DNA of 64,000 nt from NCBI GenBank assembly GCA_046846435.1, contig CP128407.1, positions 434,001 to 498,000 on the forward strand, read 5' to 3'. Positions 35,846 to 43,768 of this stretch are shown in pieces. The stretch's first letter is position 1, and each line of letters starts with the position of its first letter. Under the pieces are notes generated by a model. It was given only the letters and a program-made list of their open reading frames with translations. It was not told the origin of the DNA and did not search any database. The translations under genes and the position numbers were made by a program. The stretch comes from Nanosynbacter sp963524495 (GTDB lineage Bacteria > Patescibacteriota > Saccharimonadia > Saccharimonadales > Saccharimonadaceae).

Positions 35846-37021
35846 ATGACGAAGCGAAAACTGGTTACAACTAGCATAGCAACTCTAATCGTCATCGGCG
35901 GCTTGTCGCTTGGTGCACTGCACTTCTTGTCGCAGGTAAATAACGCCCCGCCCCAAGCGACAAAATACGCTGACCGAACTACGTCGCCGACTGGCTCATC
36001 TGGCTCATTGAGTACCGATAGTCGCTCTCACTCTGATACCAACTCCACGAACGATAATCAGCAACCAAGCAAGCCCAACCAAAACACTGACAATAAGCCG
36101 ACGCCAGCTGAGCACAATTGGGTAACGCAGACGATGCGCCAGAATCAAGCCCAGACCACAAATCAACAGCCCGAACGTCGCGACCCTCATGGCTCAACTG
36201 AGCAGACTAATCAACTGCCGCACAACAACTCATCAAACAATAACTCTAGCAATAAGAGGCGCAAGCGTAGCGTTCCAAGCCAGCCTCAGCCATCAAAGCC
36301 CAGCGGTCCGGCGAACCACAACCAGAACCAGGCGGCAATTGATGGCTGGCAGATGGATTATTTTGAAGGCTTTGACTCATCGATCAAGCAAACTAAATGG
36401 GTGCAGTACGGCTGGGGCGATCCAGCGGTTGGCCACGGCTGTATGGGCGTGATGTCACAACGCAATTCGTTCACTCGAGACGGCAAACTGGTAATTCGTA
36501 CTCAGTACGAGAACGGCCAGTGGAGTACTGGTGGCGCCGGCTCAGGTGATGTATTCACCGCCTCGCGCGGCCGTTGGGAAGTTCGTGCCAAGTTCCCGAA
36601 AGCCAAAGGTGTCGGCTACGCATTCCTTCTCTGGCCAAAGGACGAAGGCTGGCCGCCAGAGATTGATTTCGCTGAGGGGCGCGTCAATGGTCCTCGTGTT
36701 GAGGCAACGTACCACTGGGATCCGGACAACAAGCAAAAGCAAGCATCCCTTGATAATCATGATATGAGCGGTTGGCACACGTACGGCGTTATCGTCGAGA
36801 AAGATTATATAATCTTTACGCTGGATGGTAAAGAATGGGGTCGCATCAAGCATCCGAACGTGACTGACAAGCAGATGTTCCTCGGTGTGCAGGCTGGAGC
36901 GATGAACCCGAACGGCATTAATAAACATACTGAGACCGTTGACGGCGGCGTACCTAATCCACTCACGCCAGCTGTATCCGATATCGAAATTGACTATGTA
37001 GCGCATTACGTGCGGAAATAG
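35846..37021 (+). CDS. Secreted GH16-family glycan hydrolase with disordered linker
   Basis: The 391-residue protein begins with a basic N-terminus and a hydrophobic signal or anchor (about 8-28). About 120 residues of Asn/Gln/Ser/Pro-rich low-complexity linker follow, with a basic KRRKR cluster near 136. Then comes a beta-jelly-roll catalytic domain. The family 16 active-site motif EIDFAE (272-277; nucleophile E272, acid E277) is intact. Such enzymes cleave beta-1,3/1,4-glucans or galactans. Here it would act outside the cell, possibly on host or biofilm polysaccharide. An alternative GTG start upstream adds six residues but overlaps the promoter, so ATG 35846 is chosen. Confidence 0.85.
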   Translation: MTKRKLVTTSIATLIVIGGLSLGALHFLSQVNNAPPQATKYADRTTSPTGSSGSLSTDSRSHSDTNSTNDNQQPSKPNQNTDNKPTPAEHNWVTQTMRQNQAQTTNQQPERRDPHGSTEQTNQLPHNNSSNNNSSNKRRKRSVPSQPQPSKPSGPANHNQNQAAIDGWQMDYFEGFDSSIKQTKWVQYGWGDPAVGHGCMGVMSQRNSFTRDGKLVIRTQYENGQWSTGGAGSGDVFTASRGRWEVRAKFPKAKGVGYAFLLWPKDEGWPPEIDFAEGRVNGPRVEATYHWDPDNKQKQASLDNHDMSGWHTYGVIVEKDYIIFTLDGKEWGRIKHPNVTDKQMFLGVQAGAMNPNGINKHTETVDGGVPNPLTPAVSDIEIDYVAHYVRK

Positions 37022-37025
37022 CGGC

Positions 37026-37054
37026 TTGCCAGATAACGGCAACTTTAGTACAAT
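37026..37054 (+). promoter_or_regulatory. Promoter of tRNA-Phe
   Basis: TTGCCA (37026-37031) and TACAAT (37049-37054) are separated by 17 bases, 16 bases before the tRNA. Confidence 0.7.
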
Positions 37055-37070
37055 GAGATAGCAAGTTTGT

Positions 37071-37146
37071 GGCTCTTTAGCTCAGTTGGTAGAGCAGAGG
37101 CCTGAAGAGCCTTGTGTCCCCAGTTCGAGTCTGGGAGGAGCCACCA
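37071..37146 (+). tRNA. tRNA-Phe (anticodon GAA)
   Basis: The acceptor GGCTCTT pairs with AGGAGCC, CCA is encoded, and the loop is CTGAAGA. The T loop TTCGAGT is canonical. Confidence 0.97.
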
Positions 37147-37150
37147 AACA

Positions 37151-37179
37151 TTGCATTTTATTCGCGGCTTTGTTACAAT
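37151..37179 (+). promoter_or_regulatory. Promoter of tRNA-Gly(GCC)
   Basis: TTGCAT (37151-37156), 17 bases, and TACAAT (37174-37179) with an upstream TGT extended element, ending 16 bases before the tRNA. The odd tRNA is thus equipped for independent transcription. Confidence 0.7.
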
Positions 37180-37195
37180 AAACCGTGAGCCACAT

Positions 37196-37271
37196 GCGGG
37201 TATAGCTCAGTTGTTAGAGCGCTTCCTTGCCATGGAAGAGGCCAGGAGTTAGAGTCTCCTTACCCGCACCA
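37196..37271 (+). tRNA. tRNA-Gly (anticodon GCC) with a U19-A56 tertiary pair
   Basis: All four stems are perfect (acceptor GCGGGTA/TACCCGC, D GCTC/GAGC, anticodon CTTCC/GGAAG, T AGGAG/CTCCT), CCA is encoded, and the anticodon loop is TTGCCAT. The D loop reads AGTTGTTA, with T where G19 belongs. The T loop reads TTAGAGT, with A where C56 belongs. The two changes together replace the G19-C56 elbow pair by U19-A56, which argues for a functional molecule and against decay. Confidence 0.93.
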
Positions 37272-37368
37272 TATGAGACTTTTCAACGCTTGGAGGGTCT
37301 TTTTAATTTTCCTGGATATAACCCTTATTTTGTTCTTAATCATAGTATGCAATTAGCCGTAATAGTAT

Positions 37369-38325
37369 ATGAGCAACCAACAGATAAAAAATTAACCAAC
37401 AAAACGACAGCATTGGCTACCTCGTAGTTCTTATTTGCAAAACTTCACCGTTGATGGCAAGGTCAAGACTTATTGGCTTGGAAATAATGGCCGTGCTAAG
37501 TTTATACAAACTGCTGAGCAAAAAGACATAGCACCTATCAATGTTGCTGTAAAAAATAATCTATATGAAACGCCGTTTTTGCCGACCAATGCCATTGAGA
37601 ATGTTTTAGCTCAAATAGAAGGAGACTATGGAAAGGTACTAGATAATAAGATCAAAAAGAGTAAGCGGCTTACTAGAAAAGATCATGAAAAAGTAGCTTT
37701 ATATATAAGCACACTAGAAAGCCGCACAGTTAAACAGCAGAGTCATCTAAATAGTTTCCTGAGACAGCTTAATGAAATGGGCCGCGCAATATCATTAGGA
37801 CATAACGCACCAGATGCAGCCGATAGGCGGAGTAAAAATATAGAAATGATGGAGGAAATATTTTTTCCCGAATCAATACTCGTATCTTTAGACGTAAATA
37901 AATGGCAACCATTGGATTTTTGTTTTCTAAGACCATCAGATACTGTTGACATTGAATTTATAACATCAGATCACCCCGTAACAGTTACTGATTTTACTAA
38001 AGACAACTCTCCGTTCGGACTTAATCATTGACATAAAACAGCCGAATGTGTAGTTCCACTCACTCCAAAAATAGCACTGTTCGGCAATAGGTGCGGTATC
38101 ACTGGATACAAAGAAGTAGATTATAACTTTGTTCGTGAAATAAACAACCGTACACTACGGCGAGCAGATAAGATAATCATCTCTGCAAGTCCAATCCCAG
38201 AATACGAAGAAAAGGCTATAGTCGAGCGTGCACCGCAGAGCTTACTGCTTAATTTTCTGAGACTGCCGAACGGTCAAATTGACAAGATTATTAAAAAGCA
38301 AGATAAACAAGAACAGTATAAATAA
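37369..38325 (+). pseudogene. Broken DUF4238-type gene with two in-frame stops
   Basis: Reading from ATG 37369 in a single frame gives a protein with the DUF4238 hallmark QHWLPRSSYLQNF near its start and FITSDHPV later, but with TAA at 37393-37395 and TGA at 38029-38031. The frame otherwise stays open to TAA at 38323-38325. The middle part (TTG 37435 to 38031, 198 residues) is the longest open piece, and no start codon exists between the TAA and the hallmark motif. Two point stops without frameshifts suggest recent inactivation. The DNA is AT-rich relative to the genome and lies directly behind a tRNA gene, as expected for acquired DNA. Family function is unknown. Confidence 0.75.
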
Positions 38326-38368
38326 TTTAAGCTTACAATTAATCCGTCGTAGCCATCACAAAAATAGT

Positions 38369-39088
38369 CTAGCTATCAATCCTGTTCAATAACCCTCCAT
38401 AATTATACGGCGTGAATTTGTCATTGATAAAGATTGGATAGGCCGGAGTTTTTACTCCCATTTTCTCTGCCAAATTCTGATCAATAGGCTGGAATGCTCG
38501 TAGGTTTGCCCGATCAAGGTTTAACCTTGTTTTATCCTCCAGGGTTATCCGATATACAAAGCGAAACTTCTCCACCCCTGAGACCGCCCGGTAATCAGCA
38601 ATTTCCTTTTCAGCAAGCATTTGCAGCTTCTGGCGCCAGATTTTCACATCATTCAACCTGCTCTGTACGCTAATTTCTATCGACACGCAATTAAGCGCAT
38701 ACTTATTTATACAATCATAATCAGCCACAATCACCAGCGGCAAACCCAGCAACCATGACGCGCCCAGCAACTCTTCATTTGCACCCTCCCCGACAAACGT
38801 ACAGTCATTATCCGGGCAAAACGTATTGTGAAAGTCAAGCGCAATATCATATTCCTTGCACATTTTCAGTAGCTCAATCGGGCGCTGCTGCTCGTATATG
38901 TCGCTCGATTTCACGCCGGGAAATGACCGGTTCAAGTCTTGTTCGACGAAACGCTTATTTATTTTTATAGCTTCCTCATTCGCCAGCACGCTGTCAATAT
39001 TTTCCAGCGGATTTTCCTGTAAACTCTTGACCAAATCAATGCCCAGCATTTCATTCCCATGCATGCCGCCAATTACTAATATTTTCAT
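38369..39088 (-). CDS. Aspartoacylase / succinylglutamate-desuccinylase-like zinc amidohydrolase
   Basis: The 239-residue protein shows the AspA/AstE pattern: GGMHGNEMLG (zinc ligands H10 and E13), QDLNRSFPG (about 50-58), and LDFHNTFCPDN with the third ligand H87, followed by VSIEISVQ. It would remove an acyl group from an N-acyl amino acid. The natural substrate is uncertain. A strong AAGGAGG eight bases upstream fixes the ATG at 39088; the frame is open further upstream. It lies 28 bases downstream of the acetyltransferase-like gene, so the two may form an acylation/deacylation pair. Confidence 0.8.
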   Translation of the reverse strand: MKILVIGGMHGNEMLGIDLVKSLQENPLENIDSVLANEEAIKINKRFVEQDLNRSFPGVKSSDIYEQQRPIELLKMCKEYDIALDFHNTFCPDNDCTFVGEGANEELLGASWLLGLPLVIVADYDCINKYALNCVSIEISVQSRLNDVKIWRQKLQMLAEKEIADYRAVSGVEKFRFVYRITLEDKTRLNLDRANLRAFQPIDQNLAEKMGVKTPAYPIFINDKFTPYNYGGLLNRIDS

Positions 39089-39116
39089 ATTCTTATCCTC
39101 CTTATATATTATTTTT

Positions 39117-39782
39117 TTACCGAGATAAATCAATTGATACAAAATTCCGCCAATCAGGAACATTAGATTTGGCTTTATCAATGGTCGCATCATTGCCAAA
39201 GTCTCTCATAGCTGCGCGCGTCATTGCCGGCGCAATAGTCCGATAAGCCACGTTCATCTGATCTAGGCAACTGGAAAATCCGTATACCATTGAGCGGAAA
39301 TTCACTAGATTATTACGTCTCGAGACTTGGCGGTCAGCAAAAACTTCGTCCAGCCATAATATCTCTGGGTTAGGAGCAGTGTTTGGCGCGTACTTCTGCT
39401 TAAGCCACGCTGCCATTTCTAGCGACCCAGGATATTTTTCCGCCGCAATCTGTATTGGATCAGCCGTCCAAGCGACCGCCGCCAATGCCAGTCCCGCTGG
39501 CGTCTCCTCGATATACCAACACGTTGGGCGCGTCTCGCCAATAGCGTCAAATTTCTCGGTCAATTCCTGTTCCGTATAGGCTTCGCCGCCAGTCGCGCTG
39601 CCGCAAGATTGACATATATCACCAGGATTTTGACGAGAATAGCCTGACGAGCAGCCGCCGCATTTACTTACTTCATACCAAGGCTCTGCTGCGAACGCCG
39701 CTTGATACGCAGGAATAATCGCGTCGTATTTCCCCCTCGCCTCATCTGGCGCAGCGAACCTGGCTGTTCTTATTTCACTCAT
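39117..39782 (-). CDS. Acetyltransferase-like protein with N-terminal zinc ribbon
   Basis: The 221-residue protein has a zinc-ribbon-like CGGC...CQSC pair (C41, C44, C57, C60). A region that looks like a GNAT fold follows (CWYIEETPAGLALAAVAW, then ILWLDEVFADRQVSRRNNLVNF). The fold assignment is by pattern only. GGAG six bases before the ATG at 39782 sets the start; a TTG four codons upstream is the alternative. It is followed by the aspartoacylase-like gene and preceded on the same strand by the TrpR-like regulator. Confidence 0.55.
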   Translation of the reverse strand: MSEIRTARFAAPDEARGKYDAIIPAYQAAFAAEPWYEVSKCGGCSSGYSRQNPGDICQSCGSATGGEAYTEQELTEKFDAIGETRPTCWYIEETPAGLALAAVAWTADPIQIAAEKYPGSLEMAAWLKQKYAPNTAPNPEILWLDEVFADRQVSRRNNLVNFRSMVYGFSSCLDQMNVAYRTIAPAMTRAAMRDFGNDATIDKAKSNVPDWRNFVSIDLSR

Positions 39783-39868
39783 AAATATCTCCAAAAATTA
39801 ACTAAATTAACTGTTAAAAAATCAAAATGCCAGCGTCGCGCCGGCATTTATTTGGATTTATTCGCAAA

Positions 39869-40186
39869 CTACTCAGCGCGAGCTGGCCAAACGTGCGAAT
39901 GATGCTTGAAGACGTTTTTATAGCCGCCAGTACCGTTTTGCATCCAGTCGCTAATCCGAGCAACCGTACGGCTACTGAGCTTCGTCGCTGCAATGACGTC
40001 AGCGTATTTTTCGCCTTTTGATAACATTTTGGCAGCTTGTAGGCGCGCGCCAACTTCGACAATCTCTTTCTGAGTCATGACATCGCGAAGAAACGCCCGC
40101 ATTTCATTAGAATCATCTATACTAGCAAGAACATCCGCCAGCTGACGCGCCTGTTCATCTTTCCAAATATCGTTCTTGCCATTCAT
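39869..40186 (-). CDS. TrpR-like DNA-binding protein (YerC/YecD type)
   Basis: The 105-residue protein matches the TrpR/YerC family: RAFLRDVMTQKEIVEVGARLQAAKMLSKGEKYADVIAATKLSSRTVARI, in which the last part is the helix-turn-helix. In other bacteria such proteins repress amino-acid or phage-related genes, and the ligand here is unknown. It is divergent from the GH13 gene and could regulate it or the acyl genes downstream. It has a consensus promoter and is predicted to be leaderless. Confidence 0.85.
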   Translation of the reverse strand: MNGKNDIWKDEQARQLADVLASIDDSNEMRAFLRDVMTQKEIVEVGARLQAAKMLSKGEKYADVIAATKLSSRTVARISDWMQNGTGGYKNVFKHHSHVWPARAE

Positions 40187-40192
40187 ATTTTT

Positions 40193-40221
40193 AGTTTACC
40201 AAAGTAAAGTAGAAATGTCAA
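40193..40221 (-). promoter_or_regulatory. Consensus-spaced promoter of the TrpR-like gene (leaderless)
   Basis: On the minus strand TTGACA (40216-40221), 17 bases, and TAAACT (40193-40198). The ATG follows after six bases. It faces the divergent GH13 promoter (TATACT 40271-40276) across a region of about 50 bases. Confidence 0.8.
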
Positions 40222-40282
40222 TAATCTTCGCATCACCATCTAAAAACTAGAATTTTGCTCTCATCTCGCTTATACTTAAATC

Positions 40283-41875
40283 ATGAAAACTTGGCACGAT
40301 GTCGCTTCTCTGTATCAGATTTATCCGCGTAGTTTCCGGGATGCTAATGGCGATGGGATTGGTGATTTGAATGGCATTACTGAGAAGCTGGATTATTTGG
40401 CGTGGTTGGGGGTTGACGGGATTTGGATTTCACCGTTTTTCACCTCGCCGATGACTGATTTTGGCTACGATATCGCTGATTACCGAGCGATTGATCCAAC
40501 ATTTGGTGGGCTAGAGGATTTTCAAAAACTATTAGAAAAAGCTCACACCCTGGACATCAAAGTCATGATCGACCTCGTTCCCTGTCATACATCCGACCAG
40601 CATCCGTGGTTTCAGGAGGCTCGGTCGTCGCGTGACAACCCTAGGCGTAATTATTACGTCTGGCGCGACGGGCGGGACGGCATTGAACCAAACAATTGGC
40701 GAAGTTTATCGGGCGGCAGTTCGTGGGAGTTTGACGAGCAGGCCGGCCAGTATTATCTCCATTCTTTCCTGAAAACGCAGCCGGATTTGAATTGGGATAA
40801 TCCTGCGGTTCGTGATGAGATGAAAAACGTGGTGCGGTTCTGGTTTGATATAGGCGTGGACGGCATGCGGGTTGATGCGATTTGGGGCATTTCGAAAGAC
40901 CCTGAGTTTGGTGACGATTCGCCAAATCCTGATTTTCACGGCGATCCTGAAGCCTACGGCGAGTTCATTCACGACCACTGTAAAATGGGGCCGTATTTTC
41001 AAGAATATCTGCGTGAGCTGGCGTCAGTTTGCGATGAATATGACGATAAGCAGATGGTGTTTGAATTTTATCCGGATGAGAAGTTGGGCGATATTTACCA
41101 GCAGTACCACCAGGTACTAACAGCCCACCCGAAGGCGTCGGCATTCTTTATGGAGTATCGCCAGGACGAGTGGCACGCGGAGCGTACTGGGCAGAAGATT
41201 GAGAAATATCTGCAAGCGGCGGGATTGGCCAAGCCATTTTTCTGTCTCGGTAATCACGATCAGCCCCGCATTGGCTCGCGGCTCGGGGCGGAGCGAGCGC
41301 GAGCCTTACATTTTCTCAACCTACTCACGCCGGGCGTCAGCGTAATGTACTATGGCGATGAGATTGGTATGACTAATGGCGAACTGACTGCTGAGGATAT
41401 TCAGGATAATTTTAGCCCTGTTCATTCTACTATCGACAGCCGCGACCTGGAGCGTACGCCGATGCAATGGGACGACACGCGGTTCGCTGGGTTCTCAAGC
41501 GTACAGCCGTGGCTGCCCGTTCACACTAACGCGGCCAAAACCAACGTCCTGACACAGGCCATGCACCCTGACTCACTCCTACATCTACACCGACGGCTGC
41601 TTCGCCTGCGGCGAAGCATGCCAGTGTTGCAGCGCGGCACGCTCGAGGTGATGAACACCGGTAATGGGTTTGTCCTCGGCATCAAACGAGAGCTAGGAGG
41701 CGAGCGGGCTTATATTTATATTAACTTCGCTGATGCACCACAGCATTTTTTTATCCCAGAAAATACCGAGATCATCGCCTCAACCCACCCCTACTACTCT
41801 ACCATCAATAATAATCAGCAGCTAACAATTCAGAAATATTGTGGGGTTTTATTATTGCCACAGAATAATAGGTAG
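40283..41875 (+). CDS. Alpha-glucosidase (glycoside hydrolase family 13)
   Basis: A cytosolic 530-residue alpha-amylase-superfamily enzyme of the oligo-1,6-/alpha-glucosidase type. It has YQIYPRSFRDANGDGIGDLNGI at the start, DLVPCHTS (conserved region I), nucleophile D198 in DGMRVDAIW, acid/base E261 in MVFEFYPD, and transition-state D326 in GNHDQPR. It would release glucose from short alpha-glucans, sucrose-like or trehalose-derived sugars. TATACT ends six bases before the ATG (leaderless). It is divergent from the TrpR-like regulator. Confidence 0.93.
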   Translation: MKTWHDVASLYQIYPRSFRDANGDGIGDLNGITEKLDYLAWLGVDGIWISPFFTSPMTDFGYDIADYRAIDPTFGGLEDFQKLLEKAHTLDIKVMIDLVPCHTSDQHPWFQEARSSRDNPRRNYYVWRDGRDGIEPNNWRSLSGGSSWEFDEQAGQYYLHSFLKTQPDLNWDNPAVRDEMKNVVRFWFDIGVDGMRVDAIWGISKDPEFGDDSPNPDFHGDPEAYGEFIHDHCKMGPYFQEYLRELASVCDEYDDKQMVFEFYPDEKLGDIYQQYHQVLTAHPKASAFFMEYRQDEWHAERTGQKIEKYLQAAGLAKPFFCLGNHDQPRIGSRLGAERARALHFLNLLTPGVSVMYYGDEIGMTNGELTAEDIQDNFSPVHSTIDSRDLERTPMQWDDTRFAGFSSVQPWLPVHTNAAKTNVLTQAMHPDSLLHLHRRLLRLRRSMPVLQRGTLEVMNTGNGFVLGIKRELGGERAYIYINFADAPQHFFIPENTEIIASTHPYYSTINNNQQLTIQKYCGVLLLPQNNR

Positions 41876-41951
41876 CTATTTCTTATGTCTTTACAGTTTG
41901 AGTATACTGTTCTACAATATCTGCAAGTTTAGTTAATAACGAAGGGTAACT

Positions 41952-42608
41952 ATGGCTACAGACTTCCAGGAAAAAGCTTGTGAAAAGGCTTTACGTGAGT
42001 ATCGTAAAAAATATTTAACAAAGAAAGAAAACCTCAATGCTGATGAGTCAACGGCACGCCTGATGGTCAATAGCCTGCTCAGTATGGTGCTTGGATATAC
42101 TCTCATCGACGAGATTAAAACAGAACATATGATTCGTGGTACATATGTTGACTACGTTGTGCAGTTAAATAAGAAAATTCATTTTATTGTTGAAGCAAAG
42201 GCCACCTCTATTGACCTCAATGAGCGCCACCTCAAACAGGCTGTTGACTATGCCTCAAACGAAGGCGTTGATTGGGTGATCTTAACTAATGGTCGCTGTG
42301 TCGAGCTTCACCGTGTTATCTTTGAAAAGCCGATTCGCTCACAGCGCATTTTTGCCTATGACTTAACCAATTTATCAACAATTAGAACTGCAGCAAAGCA
42401 CCTAGTAAACCTTACCAAGAAATCAGTGCTCAGAGGTGATTTGGATAAATACTGGAAGCGTTTTGATGCGCTAACCGAAGACAACATGAGAAAGGCTATC
42501 AAGTCACCCGATGTTATTCGTAGCTTGAGACTGTTCATTAAGAAAAAGTCGACTATCAACTTTACCGATGCCGAGGTTGCCAAAGCGATTGACAAACTAA
42601 TCAGTTAA
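41952..42608 (+). CDS. Stand-alone HsdR N-terminal (PD-D/ExK nuclease) domain protein
   Basis: The 218-residue protein matches the N-terminal nuclease domain of type I restriction HsdR: NADESTARLMVNSLLSMVLGY, then VDYVV with D67 and FIVEAKA with E81 and K83 (the PD-D/ExK metal site), and DWVILTNGRCVELHRV. No helicase, HsdM or HsdS gene is adjacent. It is thus a solitary nuclease-like protein, a type seen widely outside restriction systems. GAAGGG precedes the ATG. Role in defence or DNA processing is unproven. Confidence 0.8.
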   Translation: MATDFQEKACEKALREYRKKYLTKKENLNADESTARLMVNSLLSMVLGYTLIDEIKTEHMIRGTYVDYVVQLNKKIHFIVEAKATSIDLNERHLKQAVDYASNEGVDWVILTNGRCVELHRVIFEKPIRSQRIFAYDLTNLSTIRTAAKHLVNLTKKSVLRGDLDKYWKRFDALTEDNMRKAIKSPDVIRSLRLFIKKKSTINFTDAEVAKAIDKLIS

Positions 42609-42659
42609 TTACCGTGCTTTCACCAAGGCTATACCTGTCACCCCGCCAACAATCCCCTG

Positions 42660-43202
42660 CTAGTACAGCTGTGCCCACGACGCAACATATCTATTAAGTC
42701 CATTCGGGCCGAGCCGCCCTGCACCGATACACTTCAACCTCAACTGCTGACCCAAACCATTGACCGCAAAGAATGCCGTTGGATCAGGACCACGCAGCAC
42801 TCGTACCGCCCCCTTAATTGGCCGATCATTTAACTCAGCCTTACCAGCCACCGACACCCAGCCGATATAGAATAGCAACTTATCAAGCTCATCAGCACTA
42901 CCCTCAAACCGAGGCTGCAGCACCCCATACTCATTCCAGCCGCCAGCAACTGGCATCTGAAATAGTGGCGTCCCTTTATCTAGCACCTCTTCCTCGGCCT
43001 CTGGCATGATAAGTGCTTTCTCCGGATCAATAGCATCCGGGTCAACTTCGTGACATGACCATGGGCTGGAGTGATTAATATCATATGCACGCCCTCCAGC
43101 TGCCAGTAGCCGCAGTGGCGATATCGCTACGTCCCCCATTCGTTTTAATATACCGTATGGGAGTGGCCGCAGCGGTGATTCACTATCAAATTGTTCTTTC
43201 AT
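42660..43202 (-). CDS. Unknown protein, tandem paralogue B
   Basis: The 180-residue protein is paralogous to the gene just upstream (43216-43752). Both share the pattern PLP-x-K/T-R/K-MxDVAxxPLxxxxGG, then HxxPWxCxxxxDPxxIDP, a glycine-rich middle and a beta-rich C-terminal half with GW. No known domain is recognised. AAGGAGG eight bases upstream of the ATG fixes the start. It is the last gene of the tyrS-to-rsmD operon. A hydrophobic stretch near residues 25-38 is short for a membrane segment. Confidence 0.65.
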   Translation of the reverse strand: MKEQFDSESPLRPLPYGILKRMGDVAISPLRLLAAGGRAYDINHSSPWSCHEVDPDAIDPEKALIMPEAEEEVLDKGTPLFQMPVAGGWNEYGVLQPRFEGSADELDKLLFYIGWVSVAGKAELNDRPIKGAVRVLRGPDPTAFFAVNGLGQQLRLKCIGAGRLGPNGLNRYVASWAQLY

Positions 43203-43215
43203 ACTCGCCCCCTCC

Positions 43216-43752
43216 TTATAATAATCGTACCTTTGGATAGTTATTATCACCGAGCATACCAGTGTCTACAATCTCCAGTCCAATCTGCGTTCCATCAGGA
43301 TGTACCGCAAAAAACTCTGTCTCTAGGTGCGCTGGACCACTCAACATTCGCACGTATTGATCATTGATTGGCAGACGATGGACTATTGACTGCTTTACCT
43401 GACCACTCCCACGTTCACGCACTACCCAGCCAATATGGAATGGCGGCTCAGCCCGCAGCACACAATAATGCCGCCAGCCAATGAACCCTGGCGCATGAAA
43501 AAGAAATGAAAAGCGGCCCGGTAGCAACTCATCTGTCTCGCCATTCGTCGTCACCGTCAGCACTGGATCTATCAGCGACGGGTCAATATCACGCCGACAG
43601 TGCCACGGGTGTGTCTCCTGCATACTGTCTCGGCGAAAACCACCCAACACAAACATTAGCGGCCGCATTGCTACGTCCGCCATTTTCGTCCATAACGGTA
43701 GGGGTTCAGGGCGAAGAGCCGAGTGATTGTGTCCGTCTCGCCGTTTCTCCAT
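43216..43752 (-). CDS. Unknown protein, tandem paralogue A
   Basis: The 178-residue partner of the next gene. It carries KMADVAMRPLMFVLGGFRRDS and THPWHCRRDIDPSLIDP, aligned with the same blocks in paralogue B, and FHIGWVVRE, aligned with YIGWVSV. A GTG at 43776 overlapping the rsmD stop, with AAGGAG four bases before it, is an alternative start; the ATG at 43752 is preceded by GAGG at five bases. Function is unknown. The DPW/DP-rich block shared by the pair is the best handle for searches. Confidence 0.65.
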   Translation of the reverse strand: MEKRRDGHNHSALRPEPLPLWTKMADVAMRPLMFVLGGFRRDSMQETHPWHCRRDIDPSLIDPVLTVTTNGETDELLPGRFSFLFHAPGFIGWRHYCVLRAEPPFHIGWVVRERGSGQVKQSIVHRLPINDQYVRMLSGPAHLETEFFAVHPDGTQIGLEIVDTGMLGDNNYPKVRLL

Positions 43753-43768
43753 CGTCACCTCACTGGCG

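Noticed and set aside
37435..38031. Intact 198-residue gene starting at TTG
   Set aside because: The family hallmark begins upstream of this TTG and continues in frame past the TGA, so this is the middle of a broken gene rather than a separate one.
38029..38031. TGA recoded as an amino acid
   Set aside because: The same frame also has TAA near its start, other genes here use TGA as a genuine stop (for example dcd), and no recoding signal is visible.
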